In this document: positions 1 to 9,823 of the stretch, piece after piece
Layout of the letters: every line of letters starts with the position of its first letter
Position numbering within the stretch: the first letter of the stretch is position 1
NCBI RefSeq assembly: GCF_023091245.1
Contig: NZ_JAHWXN010000001.1
Location: forward strand, 2,542,001 to 2,606,000
From: Microbacterium croceum
GTDB taxonomy: Bacteria > Actinomycetota > Actinomycetes > Actinomycetales > Microbacteriaceae
DNA length: 64,000 nucleotides
Direction of reading: 5' to 3'
The notes under the pieces: generated by a model
Database searches by the model: none
What the model was told of the DNA's origin: nothing
Seen by the model: the letters and a program-made list of their open reading frames with translations, nothing else
Program-made: the position numbers and the translations under genes

Positions 1-56
1 ATCTATGTCAAAAGATAGCATCGTCCGACACGACCTAGAATCGGTCCTGAGGACAC

Positions 57-1364
57 ATGAGCGACGACATCCGAGGGACCACCGCAGCCGACATCGCCGA
101 CAGCGTGCGCGCCCTCCGTGAACGTGGTGTGCTGCGGCCGGGGAGCGTGCTCCCTCCGGTGCGCGAGCTCGCCGCGACGCTCGGGGTCAATCGGAACACG
201 GCCGTATCCGCATACCGCCAGCTCGCGCAAGCGGGGCTCGTGGTGTCGCGCGGACGGGCCGGCACCGTCATCGCCGGTGTGGATGCCGTGGCACAGGAGG
301 GCTACGCCTCCGACACGGTGCTCCGGGACGTCGCGACCGGCAACCCCGATCCCGCATTGATCCCCGATCCCACCCCGGCGCTCGCCACCGTCGCCGGGCG
401 ACCCGTGCTCTACGGTGAGCCCGTGATCGACCGCGGACTCGATGCGTGGGCACGCGAGTGGGTCGCGCCCGACCTCAGTGACACCGACTTCCGGATCACC
501 GTGACCAGTGGCGCGGTCGATGCGGTCGAGCGGCTGCTCGCCCAGGCGCTGACCCGCGACGACGCGGTCGCGCTGGAGGACCCGTGCTTCCTCGCCAGCA
601 TCCACACTGTGCGTCTCGGCGGCTATCGCGCGGTGCCGGTGCCCGTCGACGCGGAGGGAATGACCGTCGAGGGTCTGCGCGCCGCGCTCGCCGCCGGGGT
701 CCGCGCCGTCATCTGCACGCCGCGGGCGCAGAACCCCACGGGCGCCAGCCTGTCGGCGCAGCGCGCCGCCGAGCTGCGTGAGGTGCTCGTCGATCACCCG
801 TACGTGCTCCTGATCGAGGACGACCACTTCTCGATGCTGTCGCAGCGGCCCTACGAGTCGCTCATCGGACCGGGACACCGCCGCTACGCCCTGGTGCGTT
901 CGGTGTCGAAGTTCCTCGGACCCGACATGTGCCTCGCCATCGCGGCGACGGATTCCGAGACCGCAGACCGGCTCGCGATGCGCCTGAGCCCCGGCACGAC
1001 GTGGGTGAGCCATCTGCTGCAGCGCCTCGCGCTCGCGCAGCTGACAGACGCCGACGTCTCCGCCCGCGTCGCCGCTGCCGGCGTGCACTACGCCACCCGC
1101 AACGCGGCGTTCACCGCCCGTCTGCGCGAACACGGGATCGACGCACCTGTCACCGACGGGCTCAGCCTCTGGATCGAGCTCCCGCGCCCGGCTCGCGTCG
1201 TCGTGGAGCGACTGATGCGTCGCGGGTGGCTCGCCCGGACCGGCGACGAATTCGCGCTCGGTGACCGGGCGGAGCCGTCCCACCACCTGCGCCTCACCGT
1301 GCACGACCTCTCCGACGACGATGCGGCCACGCTCGTCACCGATCTCGTCGCGGCAGTGCGATGA
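57..1364 (+). CDS. pdxR: MocR/PdxR-type regulator: GntR HTH plus aminotransferase-like domain
   Basis: The 435-residue protein has the MocR architecture. Residues about 5-75 form a GntR-type winged helix (motif GVNRNTAVSAYRQLAQAGLV), and the rest is a class I/II aminotransferase-like domain with a PLP-lysine region near VRSVSKFLGPD. MocR proteins of the PdxR group sense pyridoxal 5'-phosphate and control vitamin B6 genes (family knowledge). Here the next gene, 46 bp downstream on the same strand, is a pyridoxal kinase, which supports the PdxR assignment. The ATG follows GAGGA, and a TAGAAT -10-like box lies at 36-41. Other MocR proteins regulate unrelated amine or amino acid pathways, so the precise target is inferred from context. 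Confidence 0.85.
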   Translation: MSDDIRGTTAADIADSVRALRERGVLRPGSVLPPVRELAATLGVNRNTAVSAYRQLAQAGLVVSRGRAGTVIAGVDAVAQEGYASDTVLRDVATGNPDPALIPDPTPALATVAGRPVLYGEPVIDRGLDAWAREWVAPDLSDTDFRITVTSGAVDAVERLLAQALTRDDAVALEDPCFLASIHTVRLGGYRAVPVPVDAEGMTVEGLRAALAAGVRAVICTPRAQNPTGASLSAQRAAELREVLVDHPYVLLIEDDHFSMLSQRPYESLIGPGHRRYALVRSVSKFLGPDMCLAIAATDSETADRLAMRLSPGTTWVSHLLQRLALAQLTDADVSARVAAAGVHYATRNAAFTARLREHGIDAPVTDGLSLWIELPRPARVVVERLMRRGWLARTGDEFALGDRAEPSHHLRLTVHDLSDDDAATLVTDLVAAVR

Positions 1365-1410
1365 CCCCTCGACGCGCACAGCAGTGCGCCCTGAATGAAA
1401 GGATCGGGAG

Positions 1411-2262
1411 ATGAAGATCCTCTCCATCCAGTCCGCCGTCGCCTACGGCCATGTCGGGAACTCGGCAGCGGTCTTCCCGCTGCAGCGCATCGGGGTGGAG
1501 GTGCTCCCGGTCTACACCGTGAACTTCTCCAACCACACCGGCTACGGCGCCTGGCGCGGCCCTCTGATCGCTCCCGACGACGTGCGGGAGGTCATCACCG
1601 GTATCGAGGAGCGCGGGGTCTTCGGCCAGATCGACGCGATCCTCAGCGGCTACCAGGGCGGCGAGGGCATCGGCGATGTGATCATCGAGGCCGTCGCGAG
1701 GGTGAAGGCAGCGAACCCCGCGGCGCTCTACGCCTGCGACCCGGTGATGGGCAACGCCAAGTCCGGGTGCTTCGTCGCTCCCGCCATCCCGGTGCTGCTG
1801 CGCGAGAAAGTCGTGCCGGTGGCCGACATCATCACACCGAACCAGTTCGAGCTGGGCTTCCTCACCGACACCGAACCCGACACGCTGGAGTCCACCCTGG
1901 CCTCCGTCGATCTCGCGCATGCGATGGGCCCACGCACCGTCCTGGTGACCAGTGTCGAACGGCCCGATCGCGAAGAGGGCACGATCGAGATGCTGGCCGC
2001 CGACGAGCACGGCGCCTGGATCGTGCAGACCCCTCATCTGCCGATGAAGGCGAACGGCTCGGGCGACGTCACCGCGGCACTGTTCACCGCCCACTATGTC
2101 GAGACCGGCAGCGCGAAGACCGCACTCGAGCGCACCGCGTCGAGCGTGTACGACCTGCTCAAGGCCACGCTCGAATCAGGAGAGCGCGAGCTCCTCCTCG
2201 TCGAGGCGCAGGAATTCTACGCGAACCCGCAGATGCAGTTCACCGCGCGTCAGGTTCGCTAG
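1411..2262 (+). CDS. pdxY: Pyridoxal kinase
   Basis: The 283-residue ribokinase-fold kinase phosphorylates pyridoxal to PLP in B6 salvage. It starts MKILSIQSAVAYGHVGNSAA, the usual PdxY N-terminus with the substrate-binding Ser and GHVGN, carries CDPVMG near residue 110, and has the catalytic GSGD motif (NGSGDVTAALF) near residue 215. Length matches PdxY/PdxK. GGGAG precedes the ATG. It lies directly after the PdxR-type regulator, so the pair probably forms a PLP-homeostasis unit. Its last 23 bp overlap the end of the convergent HIT gene. Confidence 0.92.
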   Translation: MKILSIQSAVAYGHVGNSAAVFPLQRIGVEVLPVYTVNFSNHTGYGAWRGPLIAPDDVREVITGIEERGVFGQIDAILSGYQGGEGIGDVIIEAVARVKAANPAALYACDPVMGNAKSGCFVAPAIPVLLREKVVPVADIITPNQFELGFLTDTEPDTLESTLASVDLAHAMGPRTVLVTSVERPDREEGTIEMLAADEHGAWIVQTPHLPMKANGSGDVTAALFTAHYVETGSAKTALERTASSVYDLLKATLESGERELLLVEAQEFYANPQMQFTARQVR

Positions 2263-2791
2263 GCCACGCGTTCGCCACGGCCTCCCGCACCTCACCGAGG
2301 AGCTGCGGGAGCGCCTTGGTCTTGGCGATGATCGGGAAGAAGTTCGCATCCGACGTCCACCGCGGCACGATGTGCTGGTGCAGATGCCCATCGACACCCG
2401 CGCCGGCGACCGCTCCCTGATTCATGCCCAGGTTGAAGCCGTCGCAGTGCGACACCTCGCGCAGCACACGCATGCCGATCTGGGTGAGCGCACCGATCTC
2501 GGCGACCTCCTCCGGCGTCGCCTGATCGTACGTGGCGATGTGCCGATACGGACACACCAGCAGATGACCCGAGTTGTACGGGAACAGATTCAGCAGCACG
2601 TAGGCCGTCTCGCCACGCGCGACGATCAGACGCTCGGCGTCCGGGTGCTTCGGGGCCTCGCAGAACGGGCACTCCTCGCGCAGCGGCTCGGGCCCCGCCT
2701 GGATGTACGCCATCCGATGCGGGGTCCACAGCCGCTGGAACTCGTCGGGCACACCGGCGAGATGGCCGGCGTCCTCGACCATCTCAGACAC
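2240..2791 (-). CDS. HIT-family nucleotide hydrolase/phosphorylase
   Basis: The 183-residue cytoplasmic protein has the histidine-triad signature HLHQHIVPRW near residue 135 and an N-terminal CPFC pair that may bind zinc, as in actinobacterial Ap4A phosphorylase-type HIT proteins. These enzymes hydrolyse or phosphorolyse dinucleoside polyphosphates or AMP conjugates. It lies 36 bp downstream of thrS on the same strand, a pairing common in actinobacteria. The start is GTG at 2791, with an ATG three codons later as an alternative; the ribosome site is weak. The 3' end overlaps pdxY by 23 bp. The exact substrate cannot be read from the sequence. Confidence 0.88.
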   Translation of the reverse strand: MSEMVEDAGHLAGVPDEFQRLWTPHRMAYIQAGPEPLREECPFCEAPKHPDAERLIVARGETAYVLLNLFPYNSGHLLVCPYRHIATYDQATPEEVAEIGALTQIGMRVLREVSHCDGFNLGMNQGAVAGAGVDGHLHQHIVPRWTSDANFFPIIAKTKALPQLLGEVREAVANAWPSEPDAR

Positions 2792-2799
2792 CGGCCGGT

Positions 2800-2827
2800 C
2801 CCTGAGCGAGCGGAGCGAGACGAAGGG
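2800..2827. repeat. REP-like palindromic intergenic repeat
   Basis: The thrS-HIT gap contains an imperfect palindrome beginning CCCTGAGCGAG and ending GACGAAGGG, with AGCGAG repeated inside. From memory, closely similar elements occur in many copies between genes in Microbacteriaceae and other high-GC actinobacteria. Only one copy is visible here, so repeat status rests on that recollection. Confidence 0.45.
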
Positions 2828-4816
2828 TCACACCAGATCCCCTGCGGTCTGCACGAGCGCATGCGTGTCGATCGCCGCGCGGATGCGGGCCACGGCATCC
2901 GCGATCGGCACACCGTTCTCCTGCGTGCCGTCGCGGTAGCGGAACGAGACGGTGCCGGCAGCGCGGTCCTGTTCGCCGGCGATCAGCAGCAGCGGAACCT
3001 TGCCGGTCGTGTGCGTGCGGATCTTCTTCTGCATCCGGTCATCCGACGTGTCGAGCTCGGCGCGCACCCCGGAGTCCCGCAGCGTGCGGATGACATCGCC
3101 GAGGTAGTCGGCGAAGTCGTCTGCGACCGGGATGCCGACGACCTGCACCGGCGACAGCCACACCGGGAAGTCACCGGCGTAGTGCTCGAGCAGGATCGCG
3201 AAGAACCGTTCGATCGAGCCGAACAGCGCGCGGTGGATCATGATCGGACGCTTCTTCTGCCCGTCCTTGTCCATGAACTCGAGGTCGAAGCGCTCTGGCA
3301 GGTTGGGATCGACCTGCACGGTAGACAGCTGCCACGTGCGGCCGATCGCATCGCGCGTCTTCAGGTCGATCTTGGGTCCGTAGAACGCGGCCTCGCCCGG
3401 CACCTCGGTGAGCTTCAGCCCGGACGCGACGGCGACGCGGCGGAGAGCGTCGGTCGACGACTCCCAGAACTCGTCGGAGCCGATCCACTTCGATTTCTCG
3501 TCGTCCTTCATCGACAGCTCGAGCTCGAAATCGGTGAGGCCGAAGTCGCGGAGCATCGAGAGGATGAAATCGAGCACCTTCGCGACCTCGCCCTCCAGCT
3601 GGTCGGGCGTGACGAACAGGTGCGAGTCATCCTGAGTGAAGCCGCGCACACGGGTCAGTCCGTGCAGCGCACCGGAGAGCTCGTTGCGGTACACCGTGCC
3701 GTTCTCGGCGAAACGCAGCGGCAGGTCGCGGTAGCTGCGTGCACGTTCCTTGTAGATCAGGATGTGCATCGGGCAGTTCATGGGCTTGAGGTAGTAGTCC
3801 TGGCCCTGCTTGGTGATGTGGCCCTCGTCGTCGCGCTCCTCGTCCATGACGATCGGCGGGAACATGCCGTCCTTGTAGGTGACGAGGTGGTTCGAGGTGA
3901 GGAAGAGGTCCTCCTTCGAGATGTGCGGCGTGTACACGTAGGTGTAGCCGCCCTCGATGTGGCGCTTGCGCGCGTGCTGCTCCATCTCGCCGCGGATCAT
4001 GCCACCGCGCGGGTGCCACACCGACAGTCCGGAACCGATCTCCTCGGGGAACGAGAACAGGTCGAGTTCCTTGCCCAGGCGACGGTGATCACGCTTGGCC
4101 GCCTCTTCGAGGCGGTGCTGATAGGCGCGCAGCTCGTCCTTGGTGGGCCAGGCCGTACCGTAGATGCGCTGCAGCTGCGGGTTCTTCTCACTGCCGCGCC
4201 AGTAGGCCGCGGCGATGCGCGTGAGGTCCCAGCCGTTGCCGATCATGCGCGTGTTGGGCAGGTGCGGTCCGCGGCAGAGGTCCTTCCAGACGACCTCGCC
4301 GTCGCGCGTGGTGTTGTCGTAGATCGTCAGCTCGCCCTCGCCGACCTCGACGGAAGCGCCCTCGGCGGCCTCCTTCCCGCCCTTCAGGCCGATCAGCTCG
4401 AGCTTGAACGGCTCGTCGGCGAGCTCGGCGCGGGCCTCGTCATCCGTGACGACGCGGCGCACGAAGCGCTGGCCCTCGCGGACGATACGCTGCATCTCCT
4501 TGGTGATCGCCTTGAGGTCATCCGGAGTGAACGGCGAGTCGACACCGAAGTCGTAGTAGAAGCCGTCGGTGATGGGAGGGCCGATGCCGAGGTTCGCCTG
4601 CGGGTTGATCCGCTGCACCGCCTGCGCCAGCACGTGTGCCGTCGAGTGGCGAAGGATGCTCAGTCCGTCGGGGCTGTCGATCGTGACCGCCTCGACCTCG
4701 TCGGTGTCGGTCACTGTGGTCGCGAGGTCCTTGAGAATGCCGTTGACGCGCATGGCGACGACGGATCGGTCAGAGAACAGGGCGAAGCCGTCTGTCGGCT
4801 GGGCGTTTTCAGGCAC
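2828..4816 (-). CDS. thrS: Threonine--tRNA ligase
   Basis: The 662-residue class II aminoacyl-tRNA synthetase charges tRNA-Thr. A TGS-like N-terminus is followed by an editing domain with [11 protein letters not shown] near residue 60, then the catalytic core with motif 2 region [13 protein letters not shown] and zinc-ligand context MNCPMHI, and a C-terminal anticodon-binding domain ([22 protein letters not shown]). The start is GTG at 4816, with GGAG nine bases upstream. It heads a probable two-gene operon with the HIT gene. No T-box-like leader is apparent in the 107 bp upstream. Confidence 0.96.
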   Translation of the reverse strand: MPENAQPTDGFALFSDRSVVAMRVNGILKDLATTVTDTDEVEAVTIDSPDGLSILRHSTAHVLAQAVQRINPQANLGIGPPITDGFYYDFGVDSPFTPDDLKAITKEMQRIVREGQRFVRRVVTDDEARAELADEPFKLELIGLKGGKEAAEGASVEVGEGELTIYDNTTRDGEVVWKDLCRGPHLPNTRMIGNGWDLTRIAAAYWRGSEKNPQLQRIYGTAWPTKDELRAYQHRLEEAAKRDHRRLGKELDLFSFPEEIGSGLSVWHPRGGMIRGEMEQHARKRHIEGGYTYVYTPHISKEDLFLTSNHLVTYKDGMFPPIVMDEERDDEGHITKQGQDYYLKPMNCPMHILIYKERARSYRDLPLRFAENGTVYRNELSGALHGLTRVRGFTQDDSHLFVTPDQLEGEVAKVLDFILSMLRDFGLTDFELELSMKDDEKSKWIGSDEFWESSTDALRRVAVASGLKLTEVPGEAAFYGPKIDLKTRDAIGRTWQLSTVQVDPNLPERFDLEFMDKDGQKKRPIMIHRALFGSIERFFAILLEHYAGDFPVWLSPVQVVGIPVADDFADYLGDVIRTLRDSGVRAELDTSDDRMQKKIRTHTTGKVPLLLIAGEQDRAAGTVSFRYRDGTQENGVPIADAVARIRAAIDTHALVQTAGDLV

Positions 4817-4923
4817 TGATCACTCCATCTGGGTCTGGAACTAGGCTACTCGCATGCCCGGGGCATCCTGACCGCTGCGGCACCGGTTCAACCCGCTGTT
4901 CGATCGCCGCTGATCACGAGTCC

Positions 4924-5592
4924 TCAGGCACCGGCGATGATGAGCCCGGATTCATAGGCGAGGATCACGAGCTGCGCACGGTCGCGCGCGTCGACCTTCG
5001 CCATGATGCGGTTCACATGCGTCTTGGCCGTGTGCGGTGAGATCGTGAGTTCCGCCGCGAGCTCCTGATTCGTGCGCCCGCCCGCGACGAGGAGGAGCAC
5101 CTCCCGCTCCCGTGCCGTGAGCCGCGCGAGTACCTCGCCCTGCGCGGGGGACATCGTCGGAGCGGCCGCCCGCGTCGATCTCTCGATGAGAGCACGCGTA
5201 GCCGCGGATGACAGCAGCGCCTCCCCCGCATGGATGGTCCGGACGGCGTGCGCGATCTCGTCGGGCTCCGCACCCTTGCCGATGAAGCCGCTCGCGCCCG
5301 CCCGCAGCGCCGCCACCACGTACTCGTCTTCTTCGAAGGTGGTCAGGATCAGCACGCGCACCTGTCCACCGGGGTGCTCTGCGCAGATCGATGCGGTCGC
5401 GGCGATACCGTCCATCTCGGGCATCCGGATGTCCATCAGCACGACTTCGGGCTGGTGCGCGGCCACCATCTCGACAGCCTGGCGCCCATTGGCCGCTTCC
5501 GCGACCACCCGGAGTCCTCCGTCGGTCAGGATGTCGCGCACGGCCTGGCGCACCAGCGGCTGGTCGTCGACGACGAGCACGGCGATGCTCAT
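4924..5592 (-). CDS. NarL/LuxR-family response regulator
   Basis: The 222-residue protein has a receiver domain with the acidic pair VVDDQ near residue 8, phospho-acceptor Asp in VLMDIRMPEMDG near residue 54 and the conserved Lys in GFIGKGA. It ends in a LuxR-type helix-turn-helix (LTAREREVLLLVAGG, then ELTISPHTAKTHVNRIMAK). Its ATG overlaps the stop of the upstream histidine kinase gene by four bases, so the two form one translationally coupled two-component system. The stimulus and target genes are unknown. Confidence 0.93.
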   Translation of the reverse strand: MSIAVLVVDDQPLVRQAVRDILTDGGLRVVAEAANGRQAVEMVAAHQPEVVLMDIRMPEMDGIAATASICAEHPGGQVRVLILTTFEEDEYVVAALRAGASGFIGKGAEPDEIAHAVRTIHAGEALLSSAATRALIERSTRAAAPTMSPAQGEVLARLTAREREVLLLVAGGRTNQELAAELTISPHTAKTHVNRIMAKVDARDRAQLVILAYESGLIIAGA

Positions 5593-6752
5593 CGGCTGCT
5601 CCGCTCTGTGGGTATCCGCACGGAGAGGACGAACCGTCCGCCCGCGTCGTCGGTGGAGACCTGTCCTCGGACCGCGGTGACGCGTTCGCGCAGGCCCCGG
5701 AGGCCGTGACCGCTCACCGCCCGGTCGGAGGGCGCCTCGCGCCGTGCGTTGACGAGCGTGAGCACGAGAGCATCGGCATCGGTGCCGATCGACACGAAGA
5801 CAGCCGCGTCCGCACCGTGCTTGTGCGCGTTCGTCAGCCCCTCGAGTAGGGCGAGGTAGGCGACGTGATCGCTCGCTGGAGACAGCGCGACGGCGGTCCG
5901 CTCTCGATCTACCTCGACGTGCAGGCCGACAGCGGTGAACCGCGCGATGAGCGCGTCCAGTTCGGCGAGACCGCTCTGCGGGCGCAGTGATCGTGCGTCC
6001 TCCGCGTCATCCGCGTCATCCGCGCGGAGCAGCGCCATGAGCCCGCCGATATCGGTGAGGACCGTGCGTGACGCGCTGCGGATGGTGGTCAGCGCCTCGC
6101 GCGCACGCTCGGGTCTCGTCTCCAACGCCGACGACGCGACGCCGGCGTTCAGGCTGATCACCGAGATCTGGTGCGCGACGACATCGTGCAGATCGCGGGC
6201 GATGCGCACCCGCTCCTCGGCGACGCGACGACGCGCTTCCTCGTCGCGCCCCTGCTCTGCACGTTCCGCGCGCTCGGTGATGGCGGACACCACCTCCCGT
6301 CGAGACCGCGTGGCATCGCCGAGGGCGCCGCCGAGAAGAATGAGCACCACGAACTGGAACGCCGTGGAGTCGAACAGGTCGCCTCCCAGGGCGACGCCGT
6401 TCGAGAGGTAGGCGACAAGGGCCGCGCTCGCCACCGCGATCAGTCCGATGAGTCGGCCGCGTTGATCGACGACCGCGAACGCTCCGACCGCAGCGGCCAC
6501 GAGTGCGCTCGGGGCGATGGTCCCGGCGGTGGCGATGAGGAGAGCGCACAGCAGGCTCACCGCGAGGGCGAGCAGCGGCCACTTCCGGCGAACAAGCATC
6601 ACCCCGGCAGGGAGCAGTGCCGGAATCACGAGCAGTCCCCGCGCTCGATAGAGATCATCCGGGATCGGGAGCACCGCGAATGCCACGATCACCACGACGA
6701 CGATCACATCTCGCACGCGGCGCGCGATCTCCGGGTCGCGTGAGGACAGCAT
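5589..6752 (-). CDS. Sensor histidine kinase, HisKA_3 type
   Basis: The 387-residue membrane kinase has roughly four to five hydrophobic N-terminal segments (residues about 12-165), then a dimerisation/phospho-acceptor helix with RDLHDVVAHQISVISLNAG near residue 200, and a HATPase domain with LLEGLTNAHKHG and SGHGLRGLRERV. This is the DesK/NarX-like class common in actinobacteria, usually paired with LuxR-type regulators as here. It has no extracellular sensor domain of any size, so the signal is probably sensed in or near the membrane. It is divergent from the hydrolase gene at 6917. Confidence 0.93.
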   Translation of the reverse strand: MLSSRDPEIARRVRDVIVVVVIVAFAVLPIPDDLYRARGLLVIPALLPAGVMLVRRKWPLLALAVSLLCALLIATAGTIAPSALVAAAVGAFAVVDQRGRLIGLIAVASAALVAYLSNGVALGGDLFDSTAFQFVVLILLGGALGDATRSRREVVSAITERAERAEQGRDEEARRRVAEERVRIARDLHDVVAHQISVISLNAGVASSALETRPERAREALTTIRSASRTVLTDIGGLMALLRADDADDAEDARSLRPQSGLAELDALIARFTAVGLHVEVDRERTAVALSPASDHVAYLALLEGLTNAHKHGADAAVFVSIGTDADALVLTLVNARREAPSDRAVSGHGLRGLRERVTAVRGQVSTDDAGGRFVLSVRIPTERSSR

Positions 6753-6916
6753 CGTCCCAGTATTCCGCGGCGACCATCTCGACGGATCCCCCGCTGGGGT
6801 GAATCCGTGTACCGCGAACGCGGTAGAAGACTGTCAGCGCTGGTGCGACGCGGCGCCCGACCGCACCGACCACGCTGGAAGACAGGAGCGCACCGCGCGC
6901 TGCAAGAGAGGCACCT

Positions 6917-7867
6917 GTGAAGAAGTTCGCGAAGAGAGCAGTGTTCGTCCTGTCCGGTATCGCCGCCGTCCTGGCGGTCGGGTTGGCGACGACGACGCTC
7001 GTCAACGTCATGGCGAGCGGCGCCGAGGCGGATCAGATCGAGCCGTACGGGCAGCGCGTGACGGTGAACGGCCACGAGATGAACGTGCTCGTGACGGGGA
7101 GCGGCCCGGAGACGATCGTGCTCCTCCCGGGATACGGCACCGCATCACCCGTGCTCGACTTCGCACCGCTCGTCCACGATCTGGCTCAGGATCACCGGGT
7201 CGTCGTGGTCGAGCCGTTCGGCTACGGCCTGAGCGACGGCACAGACCGCCCTCGCACCACCGAGAACATCGTGACCGAGGTGCACGCCGCGCTGCAGGAG
7301 CTCGATATCGACCGGTACATCCTCGCGGGGCACTCCATCGCCGGGATCTACGGCATCGAGTACACGAACCGCTACCGCGACGAGGTGTCCGCGTTCGTCG
7401 GGATCGACACCAGCGTGCCGGGACAGCCGAACATGGACATCGTGTTCCCGATCGGGCTCCTGTCCGCCGCGAAGAACCTCGGCCTCATCCGAGTGGTCAA
7501 GGCGGTCGACGGGATCGGCTACGACGAGCCGGCATACACGGACGACGCCCGCGAGCAGATCATGCTGATCAGCAATCGCAACGCGCTCACGCCCACGATC
7601 CTCGATGAGATGGACCGCATCCGCACGAACTTCGCGGATGCGAAGGATGCACGCTTCCCCACGGATCTGCCCCTGCTGCTGTTCGTCGTGGCGCACAATG
7701 CCGTCACTCCGGAGTGGCTGTCACTGCACGAGTACCAGGCCGCCACCGTCAACGACGGCACCGTCATCCCGCTCGATGGCGAGCACTATCTGCACCACAC
7801 CCACTCCCCCGAGATCGCCGACGGACTCCGCGCCTGGGAGCAGACGCGCACGACGGCGACCGAGTAG
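6917..7867 (+). CDS. Membrane-anchored alpha/beta hydrolase
   Basis: The 316-residue protein starts with one hydrophobic helix (residues about 8-32), suggesting a membrane anchor or uncleaved signal. An alpha/beta-hydrolase fold follows: oxyanion region LLPGYGT, nucleophile elbow GHSIAG near residue 143, and a probable catalytic His in DGEHYLHH. The start is GTG after GAGAGG. The substrate cannot be deduced. Its neighbour 29 bp downstream is a small DoxX-like protein; the divergent two-component genes might regulate it, but nothing in the sequence shows this. Confidence 0.85.
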   Translation: MKKFAKRAVFVLSGIAAVLAVGLATTTLVNVMASGAEADQIEPYGQRVTVNGHEMNVLVTGSGPETIVLLPGYGTASPVLDFAPLVHDLAQDHRVVVVEPFGYGLSDGTDRPRTTENIVTEVHAALQELDIDRYILAGHSIAGIYGIEYTNRYRDEVSAFVGIDTSVPGQPNMDIVFPIGLLSAAKNLGLIRVVKAVDGIGYDEPAYTDDAREQIMLISNRNALTPTILDEMDRIRTNFADAKDARFPTDLPLLLFVVAHNAVTPEWLSLHEYQAATVNDGTVIPLDGEHYLHHTHSPEIADGLRAWEQTRTTATE

Positions 7868-7896
7868 CGGATGCGGGGGCGAGGTAGCGTGAGCGG

Positions 7897-8307
7897 ATGA
7901 GCAGAGCAATCGCACGGTGGGTCCTCGCCCTCGCTCTCGGCGCGATCGGCGTGTTCCACTTCGTCGGCACACGCGGGTTCCGGGTGGTGGTGCCGGACTG
8001 GGCGACCCGGATCACACGCCTGGACAAGAGCGACATCGTGATCGCCTCGGGGGCGGCCGAGATCGCGCTCGCCGCAGGGCTTCTCGCTCTTCCTCGGGAA
8101 CGCCGACGCATCGGATGGGCGACCGCGGCGTTCTTCGTCGCCGTGCTGCCCGGCAACATCCACCAGTGGCGCACGCGGCGCTCGACGCCCGGGCTCGACA
8201 CCGACGCCCGGCGCTTCGGACGCCTGTTCCTGCAGCCCGTGCTGGTCATCTGGGCTCTCTGGGCCACCGACGAACCGCCACGTCGCTCGACTCGTCGCAG
8301 ACGGTGA
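7897..8307 (+). CDS. DoxX-like small membrane protein
   Basis: The 136-residue protein has about four hydrophobic segments. Motifs GAIGVFHFVG near residue 15 and AAEIALAAGLL near residue 55 are typical of DoxX/DoxD-like membrane proteins, and the C-terminus is strongly basic (RRSTRRRR). Family members are mostly of unknown function; some accompany redox proteins. It probably shares a transcript with the upstream hydrolase. Confidence 0.7.
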   Translation: MSRAIARWVLALALGAIGVFHFVGTRGFRVVVPDWATRITRLDKSDIVIASGAAEIALAAGLLALPRERRRIGWATAAFFVAVLPGNIHQWRTRRSTPGLDTDARRFGRLFLQPVLVIWALWATDEPPRRSTRRRR

Positions 8308-8344
8308 ACGGCACGACGTCGTCCGCCTCCGCGAGAATGGTGCC

Positions 8345-9697
8345 ATGTCCTCCCCTACGATCGTCTGGTTCCGCGACGACCTCCGCCTCGCCGACAATCC
8401 AGCGCTGAGGGCGGCGATCGATCGAGGGGAACCCGTCATCGCACTGTTCGTGCTCGATGAGGAATCGCCCGGGATCCGCCCGCACGGCGGAGCTGCGCGC
8501 TGGTGGCTGCATCACTCCCTCGCCTCGCTGAGCGAGCGGTTGCAGGAGAAGGGTGCGACACTCGTGCTGCGCCGCGGCCCCGCCGGCAGGGTCGTGCGAG
8601 AGATCGCAGAGGAGAGCGGAGCCGGCGCGGTGGTCTGGAACCGTCGCTACGGTGGCCCCGAGCGCAAGATCGACGCGGAGCTGAAGACCGCGCTGCGTGC
8701 CGACGATGTCGAGGTCACCTCGTTCGCGGGCTCGCTGCTGCACGAGCCCTGGACCGTCACCACCGGCAGCGGCACGCACTACTCGGTCTTCACGCCGTTC
8801 TGGCGGGCCTGCCTCGCGCTGCCCGCCCCGCGCTCCCCGCTGCCGGAGCCGCAGAGGATCGACGGCGTCAGCGCGACTCCGTCCTCCGACGACCTCGACG
8901 ACTGGGGCTTGCTGCCCACCCGACCCGACTGGGCGGCCGGGCTGCGCGAGACGTGGGAGCCCGGAGAGCCCGCGGCCCGTCGCCGGCTGAGAGCCTTCCT
9001 CGACGAGGATCTCCCTGCATACGACCGCACGCGTGACGAGCCGGCGGCCGGGGCGACCTCGCTGCTCTCGCCGCGGCTCCGCTGGGGCGAGCTCAGCCCG
9101 TTCACGGTGTGGGCCGAATCCGTCGACACCGAGGGCGCCGGCGGATTCCTGTCGGAGATCGGGTGGCGGGAGTTCGCGTGGCACACGCTCTTCCACTTCC
9201 CTGACCTCGCGACGAAGAACCTGCGAAGAGAGTTCGACGCCTTCCCCTGGCCCCGCCTGAAGCCGAGCCACCTGGAGGCCTGGCAGCGCGGAGACACCGG
9301 CGTGAGACTCGTGGACGCGGGGATGCGGGAGCTCTGGCGCACCGGTTTCATGCACAACCGCGTGCGGATGGTCACCGCGTCGTTCCTCATCAAGAACCTG
9401 CTGATCGACTGGCGCCGTGGCGAGGAGTGGTTCTGGGACACGCTCGTCGACGCCGATGGGGCGAGCAACCCGTTCAACTGGCAGTGGGTGGCGGGCTCCG
9501 GTGCGGACGCCGCCCCCTATTTCCGCATCTTCAATCCCGAGCTGCAGGCCAAGAAGTTCGACCCTCAGGGGCTGTACGTGACGCAGTGGACCGGAGACGC
9601 ACTCGCGCAGGAACCGATCGTCGACCTCGGCGAGACGCGCAAGGCCGCGCTCGCCGCCTATGACGTGGTGAAGAGGACGCCGCGCGGCCGAGAGTGA
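8345..9697 (+). CDS. phrB: Deoxyribodipyrimidine photo-lyase (class I CPD photolyase)
   Basis: The 450-residue flavoprotein uses light to split cyclobutane pyrimidine dimers. It opens with the typical IVWFRDDLRLADNPAL of the Rossmann-like antenna domain, and the C-terminal FAD domain has ELSPFTVW, MHNRVRMVTASFLIKNL and FNWQWVAGSGADAAPYFRIFNP, the most conserved photolyase blocks. Length is normal for class I. DNA-repair photolyase is favoured over cryptochrome because there is no C-terminal extension. The antenna chromophore cannot be read from the sequence. Confidence 0.95.
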   Translation: MSSPTIVWFRDDLRLADNPALRAAIDRGEPVIALFVLDEESPGIRPHGGAARWWLHHSLASLSERLQEKGATLVLRRGPAGRVVREIAEESGAGAVVWNRRYGGPERKIDAELKTALRADDVEVTSFAGSLLHEPWTVTTGSGTHYSVFTPFWRACLALPAPRSPLPEPQRIDGVSATPSSDDLDDWGLLPTRPDWAAGLRETWEPGEPAARRRLRAFLDEDLPAYDRTRDEPAAGATSLLSPRLRWGELSPFTVWAESVDTEGAGGFLSEIGWREFAWHTLFHFPDLATKNLRREFDAFPWPRLKPSHLEAWQRGDTGVRLVDAGMRELWRTGFMHNRVRMVTASFLIKNLLIDWRRGEEWFWDTLVDADGASNPFNWQWVAGSGADAAPYFRIFNPELQAKKFDPQGLYVTQWTGDALAQEPIVDLGETRKAALAAYDVVKRTPRGRE

Positions 9698-9823
9698 GCC
9701 GCGCCTGGACGAGCGCGCGGGCGCTCCCACCACCCTGCCTGAGGGGTCATCCGTGTCGCCGCACCCGCTGTTCCCCGCCTGTGCGGTCGTCCTAGCACCG
9801 CGGAGGACAGTATGGTTACGAAT

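Noticed and set aside
2096..4819. A 907-codon open frame on the plus strand opposite thrS
   Set aside because: Long antisense frames are common in high-GC DNA; its translation has the Arg/Asp/Val bias of a reverse-strand shadow and no family similarity, while the minus-strand thrS is clear.
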